From Planctomycetota bacterium (GTDB lineage: Bacteria; Planctomycetota; Phycisphaerae; Sedimentisphaerales; Anaerobacaceae): a stretch of 35,053 bases of DNA. Location: positions 1 to 35,053 of the forward strand of contig VRUK01000057.1 of assembly GCA_019456195.1 (NCBI GenBank), read 5' to 3'. How positions within the stretch are numbered: position 1 is the first letter of the stretch; each line of letters begins with the position of its first letter. Under the pieces are notes generated by a model. The model was not told where the DNA came from. It saw only the letters and a program-made list of their open reading frames with translations, and made no database searches. Shown here in pieces: positions 8,912-15,916 of the stretch. The position numbers and the translations under genes are program-made.

Positions 8912-8947
8912 AGTAGTGGGGGAGTCATACCATACGCCCCCACTACT
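8912..8947 (-). terminator. Stem-loop between precursor gene and exporter gene
   Basis: AGTAGTGGGGG at 8912-8922 pairs perfectly with CCCCCACTACT at 8937-8947 (11 bp, 14-nt loop), starting 12 nt after the precursor stop codon. On the minus strand it is followed by CTTAAAAAAGG rather than a U-run, so it is not a classic Rho-independent terminator in that direction. Such hairpins after RiPP precursor genes commonly stabilise the short precursor mRNA or act as partial terminators, giving more precursor than enzyme. That role here is inferred. The remaining 8684-8911 spacer shows no other gene. Confidence 0.6.
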
Positions 8948-8958
8948 AGTACCTGCTA

Positions 8959-9156
8959 CTACCCAGTACTCTTAGGATCGCCGCCCAGGTCTATGCAAGT
9001 TGCGGAGGGGCTTGTTCCATATTGCCCGCAACTTTCCGAAGGACTGGTGCCAGGATTGCAGCTTGCAAGGTTCAATTCCCCGCCAAGGATGCCCTGTACA
9101 TCAGGCGCTGCGTAACCTGTGGGTAACAGCGAACCGAGATCTAGTACATCTGCCAT
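8959..9156 (-). CDS. Putative RiPP precursor peptide, 65 residues, three cysteines
   Basis: The peptide starts at an ATG preceded, at 6 nt, by the near-ideal Shine-Dalgarno AGGAGGTGA (9163-9171), the strongest in this part of the window. The N-terminal leader (about residues 1-26) begins MADVLDLGSLLPTG and ends in GILGG. The putative core (27-65) has Cys33, Cys43 and Cys54 and an imperfect internal repeat, GTSPSESC (36-43) and GTSPSATC (47-54), rich in Ser/Thr/Pro/Gly. It lies directly downstream of two SPASM radical SAM genes and upstream of an exporter, and a hairpin follows its stop. Cys residues separated by small residues are typical substrates for sactionine or other radical SAM thioether cross-links, while the TSPS segments could be O-glycosylated. 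I recognise no described precursor family. The leader/core boundary after Gly-Gly is a guess. Confidence 0.75.
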   Translation of the reverse strand: MADVLDLGSLLPTGYAAPDVQGILGGELNLASCNPGTSPSESCGQYGTSPSATCIDLGGDPKSTG

Positions 9157-9353
9157 TAGTTATCACCTCCTTTCATCAAAAAAAATGTGCCTTTCAAGAA
9201 ATTCGTAAGCCCTTATATAATAAGAGCTATAACAATACTCTTTTGTAACTTTACCTCTACCTGCTTAACTCATTACCGCCCAGGCAACGAGCACTAAGCA
9301 TACTTACACATTTAAAATCCAAGGCAACACTCCTGATCAGGCTAATCTCTCAC
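9157..9353 (-). promoter_or_regulatory. Leader region upstream of the precursor gene
   Basis: This 197-bp AT-rich interval separates the second radical SAM gene from the precursor gene. It holds the strong ribosome binding site, a short T-run (on the minus strand) just upstream of it, and a small inverted repeat CTTAT-ATA-ATAAG around 9212-9224 that could overlap a -10-like element. A dedicated precursor promoter would make biological sense, but I could not place a convincing -35/-10 pair. Confidence 0.3.
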
Positions 9354-10472
9354 TCAAGCGACACTCTTGGCCTCGACGTCAGAGCGCTCGACTATCCGAG
9401 TTTTAGGAAAGAGACCAAGCTTCTCCGAGTTGACACACTTCGGATAAGGATCAAAGAAACTATCCAGCGTTACGTCTTCATTCTGTAAACGGCAGTGTCC
9501 TAGACACGCTGACCGTGCGACACAGCGCCCGCATACGCCTTGAAGCTGGCTGGGGATACCTTCTCTTATGAGTTGTAGGGTAGGATGGTTTACCCAAACC
9601 TCAGACAGCTTATCCTCACCGAGTGTTCCAAACCGAAAATCATCTGCGTAACGACCCATTCCACAAACGGTAATGGTTCCATCAGCCAGAATCGCCAGTG
9701 TTGAAGTAATGTTACATCTGCTACGCAATGCACACGATTCCATAATGTGAGTCACACTCTTCAGAGCTAAAGGTAATGAACTACAGTACTGCATACCTTC
9801 TATCGATTTCGCATGCTCGGTAAGCTGTTTATCAATGTCTAATGACTCTTCAAGACTGATCAGAGGAAGGTTCTTACCACGACCGATAGGGTTAACAAAG
9901 CATACCCTGAACGAGTTAACTCCTTTACTGGCACTCATATCCATAATGCGAGGAAGTTCGCTCTTATTCCCCTCGTATGCTGCCGCAATAACTTGCACGC
10001 TGAGACCCGCCTGGACCAGATGCTCAAGACCTTCTACCGCCTTACTAAAGCACCCTTCAATACCCCGCAGGGCTTCATGTGTTTCAGCGTTCGCGCCGTC
10101 GATACTCACGGAAACAAATGTATTACCACGTAATTGGGCCAGGGTGTCGGCTTGGTGCCTCTTCACAAGTGTTCCATTTGTTTCGATGATGACACGAAGA
10201 CCCTTCGAGTCTACATAACAACATATGCCAATCAAGTCTTCTCTAAGAAAGGGCTCGCCGCCGGACAGTTTGCACGCCCTCAAGCCAAATGGCAACAGCT
10301 CATCTATCGCCCTACAAATCAATTCATAAGAAACCTCCTCCCTGCGATTGCCCGGTCTATCATTGTAGGTGGGAGTATAGTAACAGTGCCGACATCTCAA
10401 GTTACAGCAGTCCGTGGGGTAAATTAACAAATCTGTTAGAAACGGTTCCTTGCGAGCTTGTTTTTCCATCAT
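9354..10472 (-). CDS. Radical SAM/SPASM peptide maturase (second of two)
   Basis: The 372-residue product starts at an ATG overlapping the upstream maturase stop by four bases (ATGA). The radical SAM cluster motif is C23-x3-C27-x2-C30 (CNLRCRHC), followed by the SAM-binding LSGGEPFLRED and VSIDGANAETHEALRG. The C-terminal SPASM domain is recognisable from CNITS, ILADGTITVCGMG, then C-x2-C-x5-C-x3-C in CGRCVARSACLGHC and a final PKC, enough Cys for two auxiliary 4Fe-4S clusters. SPASM enzymes of this architecture install thioether or C-C cross-links on ribosomal peptides or act as sulfatase maturases. The adjacent precursor gene and PqqD-like gene make peptide modification by far the best interpretation. 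No PqqD-like domain is fused to it. Confidence 0.92.
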   Translation of the reverse strand: MMEKQARKEPFLTDLLIYPTDCCNLRCRHCYYTPTYNDRPGNRREEVSYELICRAIDELLPFGLRACKLSGGEPFLREDLIGICCYVDSKGLRVIIETNGTLVKRHQADTLAQLRGNTFVSVSIDGANAETHEALRGIEGCFSKAVEGLEHLVQAGLSVQVIAAAYEGNKSELPRIMDMSASKGVNSFRVCFVNPIGRGKNLPLISLEESLDIDKQLTEHAKSIEGMQYCSSLPLALKSVTHIMESCALRSRCNITSTLAILADGTITVCGMGRYADDFRFGTLGEDKLSEVWVNHPTLQLIREGIPSQLQGVCGRCVARSACLGHCRLQNEDVTLDSFFDPYPKCVNSEKLGLFPKTRIVERSDVEAKSVA

Positions 10473-11590
10473 GACACCTTTCTGCTTTCTTGCACAACGG
10501 CTTCTTTCCCAAACAACTTACCTATCTCCCTCCTGGGACATATCGGCCATGCTGCCGGCCAAATACCAGTCATGGCGTATCCGCCAGCCGGGCACGGCCC
10601 CCGACAAAGATGATGCCACGAGCAATCCTCACATCCGTGGACTTGCGTCAATGGAATTCCGTGGCATTCTCGAATCGCGTTAAACATCGTAGAGTTGCGC
10701 CAAATGTCTACAAAAGGTTGATCATGCACATTACCGGCGCGATAAGTGTACGACATGTCACAAGGAACCACGGTTCCATCAGAAGCTATCGTGGCTTGAA
10801 CCCGAGCAGCCCCGCAGTTTCGGAACATCCTGTTTTTGTTCGTTTCTTCTATATCCGCCAATGTACCTTCTTTTAGCTTACGATAAAAACTTATCATATA
10901 GGTCCAGGGGCCGGTGAGAAACCCGGGATTACTGTCGTCAACCAGTAGAATGGTCTCGAGCGCCTTTCGAAGCTCATTGGGCTGCAGTGTCATCTCCTTT
11001 TCATAACGTAGTGCTCTTCCACAAGGAGCGGGCATTGTGATAAATATTTGCTTGATGCCGATGGATTTTATGAATTCGACTATTTGGGGTAATTCGCGAT
11101 AATTTAATCGGCTCAGTACCATAAACGGTCGAACTCTAAGCCCGGCCTCCGCCAACATTCTGATCCCCCTTTTCATGTTAATAAAGCTGCCCGGGCCTCG
11201 GATACGGTTGCAGGTCTCAGCCACTATACTGTCAAGGCTAACCGAGATTAAGGGACGGCGCGGAAGTTCTTTCAGACGCTCAACCACCTTTTCGGTAACC
11301 AGAGTCGCATTCGTGTCGAGTTGCATACGCATGGAATATTGCATAATCGCATTGACAATCTTAAAGAAGTGAGGATGAATCAAAGGTTCCCCACCCGTCA
11401 AAGAGATCCTGAAGACTTTGCAGCGAGCCAATTCATCTATCAATGACAGAAGCTTCTTCGTGGTCATATCCTCCCGGCGGAACTGCTCTGAAGAAGTACC
11501 ACAGTGCAGGCAACGAAGATTGCAACGACGGGTGATCATGAGGGTAACTGATATAGGGGCAGATAGGATCTTAATTGCTTTCATCATCAT
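10469..11590 (-). CDS. Radical SAM/SPASM peptide maturase (first of two)
   Basis: The ATG at 11590 (with CGGAG close upstream) is chosen over a TTG at 11620; three consecutive ATG codons (11590, 11587, 11584) leave small uncertainty. The product is about 373 residues. The cluster motif is C23-x3-C27-x2-C30 (CNLRCLHC), with SLTGGEPLIHP and VSLDSIVAET following. The SPASM region shows CGAARVQATIASDGTVVPC, then GCEDCSWHHLCRGPC and a terminal PICPRRE. Its sequence differs clearly from the neighbouring maturase, so the two probably make different bonds or act on different residues rather than being recent duplicates. Its 5' end overlaps the PqqD-like gene by 20 bp and its 3' end overlaps the second maturase by 4 bp, so the three are translationally coupled. 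Confidence 0.92.
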   Translation of the reverse strand: MMMKAIKILSAPISVTLMITRRCNLRCLHCGTSSEQFRREDMTTKKLLSLIDELARCKVFRISLTGGEPLIHPHFFKIVNAIMQYSMRMQLDTNATLVTEKVVERLKELPRRPLISVSLDSIVAETCNRIRGPGSFINMKRGIRMLAEAGLRVRPFMVLSRLNYRELPQIVEFIKSIGIKQIFITMPAPCGRALRYEKEMTLQPNELRKALETILLVDDSNPGFLTGPWTYMISFYRKLKEGTLADIEETNKNRMFRNCGAARVQATIASDGTVVPCDMSYTYRAGNVHDQPFVDIWRNSTMFNAIRECHGIPLTQVHGCEDCSWHHLCRGPCPAGGYAMTGIWPAAWPICPRREIGKLFGKEAVVQESRKVS

Positions 11591-11927
11591 GGGACTCCGC
11601 GAAGTGTGAAATATTTCCAAAAAATTTCTTCACATCGGCTTGGATTTGTGCCAGATCAATTTCTTTGTTGTAGTGCCCGTAGAGGACTTCACACCATTCA
11701 TCGTAACAGATGCGATCACGTCTACAGCGCAAAAGGGCACTCCCGGTAACATTGATTACTGCCAGCGCATCGGTATCAGGGTCAAAAAGAATGATGCCAT
11801 CATCTTCCACTCTTAGGACGACGTCAGGCTTGAGTTTCCAAAGCCCATGACATATTATTGGCATTTCCTCTTCGGTAGACGGCATGTCTTTGGTGGTTAC
11901 ATCTGTTTTTTTGTGCTCATTCATCAT
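11571..11927 (-). CDS. PqqD-like RiPP recognition element protein
   Basis: The ATG at 11927 (or the adjacent ATG at 11924) is chosen because AGGAGC lies 4-7 nt upstream; a TTG at 11957 has no such support. The product is about 118 residues. After a charged 25-residue N-terminal tail it shows the PqqD pattern: LKPDVVLRVEDDGIILFDPDT, then DALAVINVTGSALLRC, and a helical end (YGHYNKEIDLAQIQADVKKF). Stand-alone PqqD-like proteins form a winged-helix fold that binds the precursor leader and presents it to the radical SAM enzyme. Its position as the first enzyme gene of the operon, coupled to the maturases, agrees with that role. It is a little longer than PqqD itself (about 90 residues). Confidence 0.85.
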   Translation of the reverse strand: MMNEHKKTDVTTKDMPSTEEEMPIICHGLWKLKPDVVLRVEDDGIILFDPDTDALAVINVTGSALLRCRRDRICYDEWCEVLYGHYNKEIDLAQIQADVKKFFGNISHFAESHDDESN

Positions 11928-12243
11928 TTTGCTCCTGAAGTAAGAGATAGAGATCAACTATTGGGATGTTATCTTTGACAATGTCTTAGAAGCCTGACCA
12001 TCTGCCAACTGCGCACGACCATATCATGCTCGGCAACTACGTTCCGGTAGCTCTAAACTACTAAAGTAAAGGCCTATTCTCAAACTCCATTTTGCTAAAT
12101 ACTCCTGTGGGGCAACCGAAGTACAGCAGAGGATATATACTCCTAACGCGTAGTACATATCCAATATGAAGGTCTCGATCTCATGGAAAACAGATCATTG
12201 CATAAGCTACAGTACTCTGAATTCCATTAGCACGCACTATTGA

Positions 12244-12285
12244 AAGTGCTACTCTCTAAGTGCTACTCTCTAAGTGCTACTCTCT
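12244..12285. repeat. Three direct tandem copies of a 14-bp unit
   Basis: The unit AAGTGCTACTCTCT is present three times without interruption or mismatch at 12244-12257, 12258-12271 and 12272-12285. It lies upstream of the PqqD/maturase operon and downstream of the sigma factor gene. It could be an iteron-like protein binding array or simple slippage. Confidence 0.95.
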
Positions 12286-12317
12286 AAATATCTAAATGCG
12301 CGCAAGCTACCGAATTC

Positions 12318-12343
12318 TGCAAAAATATAATTGGATTTTTGCA
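12318..12343. repeat. Perfect 9-bp inverted repeat
   Basis: TGCAAAAAT (12318-12326) and ATTTTTGCA (12335-12343) are perfect complements around an 8-nt loop, about 100 bp downstream of the sigma factor stop. It could be an operator or a weak A/U-rich transcript end for the sigma gene. Confidence 0.7.
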
Positions 12344-12439
12344 TTGTCCCAGCAAGTGGCTTTTTTGTAGAGACTTATGAGCGAAAAAATTTTGCTTTAC
12401 CCTCTCCCTGAATGTGCAGACCGAAGACCTCAGCAATCC

Positions 12440-13060
12440 TCAACCGTTTTCTTTCTCCACTATCATCTGTTTCAACTCTTTCAGCGACCTTTCCTGCCGC
12501 GAATAGAAAGCCTTCACGGAGCATCCCGCTTTTTGAGCAGCCTCTTTTACAGAGAGCCCTTCGATAAACCGTAGTCTTATCGCTTCGTAAGCTTTGGGAG
12601 ACAATCGAACTGCCATATCTTGGACGGTTTTCTGGAGTTGGTGTTGTATAATTTGACCTGATGGTTTTTGATTCTGTTGAATACTATGATTGGCAAATAC
12701 TTCATCAATCGAGTCTATAGGAATACACCGCGGGTGATTCTTCCTTTTTCGCAGATATAGAGCTATAACGTTTCTGGCCACAGCGAAAAGATATGCCTCC
12801 ACAGACTCCTTTATCTCATAATGAGCTCTTGTTTCCCAAAGGCGGACGAAGACTTCTTGAGCTAAATCTTCTGCGTCTGTCACAGAATGGATGCGTTGGG
12901 CAATATAACGCTTCAGTCGCTCGTGGTATTTAGCGTACAAAACCCCGAGTGCGTTTGGTTCTTTGTCATTCAAAGCCCATGTCAGGAGAAGCTGGTCGAA
13001 GGTTCTCGGGCTATCACATGACAAGCCTTGATCCTTTTTGGTAAAATGTACTCTCGCCAT
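12440..13060 (-). CDS. ECF-type RNA polymerase sigma factor
   Basis: The 206-residue product starts at ATG 13060; no good Shine-Dalgarno is visible. Region 2 is clear: NALGVLYAKYHERLKRYI, then DAEDLAQEVFVRLWE and AYLFAVARNVIALYLRKRK. Region 4 begins LSPKAYEAIRLRFIEGLS and has the helix-turn-helix VKEAAQKAGCSVKAFYSR. Regions 1.1 and 3 are absent, as in group 4 sigma factors. The about 20-residue N-terminal extension and the linker (IQQNQKPSGQ) are unremarkable. It lies upstream of the RiPP operon on the same strand, separated by 510 bp, so it probably controls that operon. No anti-sigma gene is adjacent, so the activation signal is not obvious. Confidence 0.92.
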   Translation of the reverse strand: MARVHFTKKDQGLSCDSPRTFDQLLLTWALNDKEPNALGVLYAKYHERLKRYIAQRIHSVTDAEDLAQEVFVRLWETRAHYEIKESVEAYLFAVARNVIALYLRKRKNHPRCIPIDSIDEVFANHSIQQNQKPSGQIIQHQLQKTVQDMAVRLSPKAYEAIRLRFIEGLSVKEAAQKAGCSVKAFYSRQERSLKELKQMIVEKENG

Positions 13061-13786
13061 TATTCAACAAAGCAATTTAGCGCAAACAACCCCACACATT
13101 GAAGGCGTCTGAGTGTTGTTGATTGTTGATTAAAAAAATTGGATTTATCTTAACTTTTTTATAATGCTCACCGATTGGACCCGAGCATGGATTTCTGAAG
13201 AACTTAATTTTTGTTGCCGGGCTGGATAACTTGTAATCCTTATTTTACGCCCCCAAAATATCCCATATGCACTTACGATATGAGCAACTCTCGAATTCTC
13301 ACTTTTCTGGCTGTTTTGTCAGTTATTGATTTCGCTGACGAGCAGCCAAGATTTGAAAATAAAGGTACTTGCATATCGTAAGAATCCTGAATCTTTAGAG
13401 ACACTTTTGGCATTGTGTGTGGAGAATCCCTTTATATCTCCGGGCTAATCCCGTCTTTGATAACCATGACTTAAGGGCAGCTTGAACCCTATGAGGAATT
13501 GATTTTATCAGTCAAACCGAAATAAGAGGCAAAAAGAAACCAATAGATTAAGATGTGAATATCTGGCCGAAGAGATTTTTTCAGTTCTTTTTCTCGCCTT
13601 CGTGCGCAAAATTTATAAGTGAGCAGGACTAATATCTAAGTGATAGGTCGGTCTTAAGCCTGCTGGCGGAATATTTAAGGTTTTCATAGGTTTGCTTTGC
13701 AGGCTTACCACACTGGTCTTATATAACATCCCTGGAAATCGATTAGTGTCTTAGACTTATAAGGTTTTTAGGGCAATCGGAGGGAT
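13061..13786. other. Gene-free interval between sigma factor and insertion sequence, with long inverted repeats
   Basis: About 725 bp with no supported gene on either strand. Two inverted repeats stand out: CTTACGATATG (13272-13282) against CATATCGTAAG (13372-13382), 11 bp perfect with an 89-nt spacer; and TAAGCCTGC (13655-13663) against GCAGGCTTA (13699-13707), 9 bp perfect with a 35-nt spacer. The sigma factor promoter should lie in its left part, but I could not define it. Confidence 0.5.
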
Positions 13787-13818
13787 TGTGCTTGTCAAGC
13801 GTAAGTGGGACCACCGTG
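13787..13818. repeat. Left terminal inverted repeat of the IS
   Basis: It starts TGTGCTTGTCAAGCG and includes GGGACCACCGTG. It matches the right end in inverse orientation, with the first 12 bases identical. Confidence 0.85.
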
Positions 13819-13952
13819 ACATCACATCTAACGTTATAGCTTAAAAGCATTTACACCGCTGAACCTCCCGATGGCAGTTTTGCCCATTTTCTGCTACGAT
13901 TACGCTCTCAAAGAAGGTATTCGCATACTTTGGAGGAGGTTGAATAAGCTTT

Positions 13953-15161
13953 ATGGGCAAGAACTTCGACATCATCACCTCTGCTGTTGCGTTGATCATC
14001 AAAGCGGTCATCATGGCTGGGCGATTCTCAGGAACAGTTCGCAAACGAAGCCTAAAACGCCTTGCGGCCATGGACATTGACGAGAAAGACAAAGAAAACC
14101 TCTTTCTGAAAGACAAGGTCTACCAGCTCGAAACTCAGGTCTCAATCCTTCAGAAACGTGTTAGAAAGCACCAGAAGAAGCCCAGATACACACTACGAGA
14201 AAGGTTGTTCATACTCTGGCATATCGAGACCTTTGGGATAGCCAGACGAAAAGTGACCGAGCATCTAGGCGTCTCCAGATCCACTCTTTACCGTTGGCTC
14301 CATCAGATCGATGATACGAGCCACACCCGAATTCCAGCCAACAAAACGCCCTTGGATATCGCCATTCTGATCTGGGAAATAACGAGGGCTAACATTGATT
14401 GGGGAAGATTCAGGATAGCCAACCAACCGGCCCTGTTAAATGTCTTTATCTCAGCCTCTACGGTTCGCAACATTCTCAATAGGCCAAAACCTCGAAAGCC
14501 TGACGGATTCCCCGTTGCATCTGCTGCATCTGCGAAAACGGAAGAGAAAATAGAATCCCGCTCCATTCCTGCCTGGTATCCAAATCATGTTTGGTCTGTC
14601 GACACCACAATGGTTTTGTTTTGGGGACTCTGGCCTATTCATATCTTTGTCGTGATTGACCATTTCTCCCGCAAAGTCATGTCTGTGACTCCACTTGAAG
14701 GACGCAACGCTGGATGGATCAATAACGCTTTGGAATGTGCTATCGAAAGACATGGATCACCCAAACACATTATTTCGGATCAGGGTAGTGTTTTCACAGG
14801 AGACGTCTTTGCAGAACTGCTGGATAGCTGGAACATAAAGCCACGTCTCGGAGCCGTAGGCAAACATGGATCAATTGCTGTCACAGAAAGAGTCATCAAG
14901 ACCTTGAAATATGAATGGCTCAAACGTGTATCATTTATTAGGGGCTTTGATCATCTGGTTACGTTGTGCGAGGAGTTTGAGGATTGGTATAACACCTGGC
15001 GCCCACATATGACCTTGGATGGTTTTCGGCCCGATGATGTTTATTGCGACAGGAAGCCAAAGAAACCGCAGCGTGATTCAAAAACTGTTCCAAGAAATAT
15101 TCAACAACGTCTGTTTCGAGAAACAAGAGTCACTGGGTATCGCCTGAAAAGTGTTGCTTAG
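13953..15161 (+). CDS. IS transposase with DDE integrase core
   Basis: The 402-residue product starts at ATG 13953 with AGGAGG about 13 nt upstream. Residues about 80-115 form a helix-turn-helix (FGIARRKVTEHLGVSRSTLYRW) that would bind the IS ends, preceded by a short coiled coil (about 45-72). The catalytic rve domain has Asp217 (WSVDTT), Asp276 (IISDQGS) and Glu312 (VTERVIK), that is D-x58-D-x35-E, the IS3/retroviral integrase spacing. WYNTWRPHMTLDGFRP near the end is also typical. It is full length with no frameshift, so it is potentially functional. The close family (IS481/IS3-like) cannot be settled by eye. It is the only gene within the terminal repeats. Confidence 0.93.
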   Translation: MGKNFDIITSAVALIIKAVIMAGRFSGTVRKRSLKRLAAMDIDEKDKENLFLKDKVYQLETQVSILQKRVRKHQKKPRYTLRERLFILWHIETFGIARRKVTEHLGVSRSTLYRWLHQIDDTSHTRIPANKTPLDIAILIWEITRANIDWGRFRIANQPALLNVFISASTVRNILNRPKPRKPDGFPVASAASAKTEEKIESRSIPAWYPNHVWSVDTTMVLFWGLWPIHIFVVIDHFSRKVMSVTPLEGRNAGWINNALECAIERHGSPKHIISDQGSVFTGDVFAELLDSWNIKPRLGAVGKHGSIAVTERVIKTLKYEWLKRVSFIRGFDHLVTLCEEFEDWYNTWRPHMTLDGFRPDDVYCDRKPKKPQRDSKTVPRNIQQRLFRETRVTGYRLKSVA

Positions 15162-15341
15162 GTTCTAACCCTGATTACCCCCCTGCTCTTGTCAACACGG
15201 AGAAGGTCACTCGACGAAGCAATAATCCTATGAAAGTTTGCCTGATACCGGATTCATTGATCAGCATCGAGACAATAAACTCACCTAAGCGGTCCCATAT
15301 ATAAACTTGTCAAAGAACATTTACGGTGTATTCTGCGGTTC

Positions 15342-15373
15342 CACAGTGGTCCTATCTTCGGTTGACAAGCACA
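15342..15373. repeat. Right terminal inverted repeat of the IS
   Basis: The plus strand ends TTGACAAGCACA at 15373, the exact complement of the left-end TGTGCTTGTCAA. Confidence 0.85.
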
Positions 15374-15825
15374 TGAGCAGCCGTTTTGGCCCTAATACAG
15401 ACTGGTTACAGAGCCATATTGTAAAATGCCTGAGATGCCTGCGGCGATCCGTCTCGCGCGGCAAGGTTATTCTTGCGCTGCAATTTATGAAAACTCAACC
15501 GCACAGGATTGATTTATTGATGCGTGCAAATGCACAGGCCATTGGTGTGCTGAAACACTCTCTTCGCCAGGCGCCGAGGGCCAGGCAACTCAGAAGAATA
15601 CTGCCTAAACCTAAGCTGCTGGAAAGGTGTGATAAGTATGGATACGCTGCAGCGAATTTAGCGGCCTGTATTGCAATCCTCCTTCTTATGAAGACCGGCG
15701 TTTTTTCCTCTAAGGATAAGTTCCATACTGAGACCCAAAAAGTCATCAAGCAGTATTATGTCAGGCAGGTGGGTCAAGACCTTGGGGATGAGATCTTTCC
15801 AGTAATAGATACTCTTCCAAAATAA
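15373..15825 (+). pseudogene. 3' remnant of an unknown gene truncated by the IS
   Basis: The frame is open from inside the IS (TTG at 15307), but the non-IS part begins at the IS right end. The ATG at 15373-15375 uses the last IS base, so the original 5' end is probably lost. About 150 residues remain: a basic stretch (LRCLRRSVSRGK, LRQAPRARQLRRILPKPK), one probable membrane segment (AANLAACIAILLLM) and a charged tail ending IFPVIDTLPK. I recognise no family. It could be expressed from an IS-borne promoter, but no ribosome binding site is convincing. The remaining bases to 15916 hold no gene. Confidence 0.45.
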
Positions 15826-15916
15826 AGGTTTTGGCGGCCCTGAGATTCGGTCGGCTTGGATCTTGTCGTCAAAAGTACTAGCTCTCAATATTCAAATGTG
15901 GAGAATGAGTTGAACT

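Larger units (their letters stand above)
11928..12439 (-). promoter_or_regulatory. Intergenic region between ECF sigma gene and RiPP operon
   Basis: About 510 bp without a credible gene. It contains three 14-bp tandem repeats (12244-12285) and a 9-bp perfect inverted repeat (12318-12343), listed separately. On the minus strand a CGGAAC hexamer (12041-12046) resembles the GGAAC -35 of ECF-dependent promoters, but I could not match a -10 at the right distance, so this is only a candidate. The promoter of the PqqD/maturase operon is expected here. Confidence 0.35.
13787..15373. mobile_element. Complete insertion sequence, about 1587 bp, rve-type transposase
   Basis: The ends are defined by an imperfect 32-bp terminal inverted repeat. 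The left end (13787-13818) and the reverse complement of the right end (15342-15373) both start TGTGCTTGTCAA and share GGACCAC and GTG further in, about 25 of 32 positions identical. The single internal gene is the transposase at 13953-15161. Flanking bases (GGGAT left, TGAGC right) show no obvious target-site duplication, so the copy may be old or rearranged. It sits between the RiPP region and the ABC-2 region and cuts a gene on its right side. Confidence 0.85.

Noticed and set aside
8912..8947. Standard Rho-independent terminator
   Set aside because: The stem is strong but is followed by CTTAAAAAAGG on the transcribed strand, with no U-tract.
12024..12184. Small minus-strand ORF in the region upstream of the PqqD-like gene
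   Set aside because: Careful reading of the frame from the ATG at 12184 meets a stop after 13 codons.
12244..12285. CRISPR array
   Set aside because: The three 14-bp units are contiguous without spacers, and no cas genes are present.
13787..15205. IS right end near 15190 based on the CTCTTGTCAA sequence there
   Set aside because: That match is in direct, not inverted, orientation; the inverted match ending at 15373 is longer and extends over 32 bp.
15307..15372. TTG-initiated 5' extension of the remnant ORF
   Set aside because: It lies within the IS right end, including its terminal repeat, so it is not part of the original gene.
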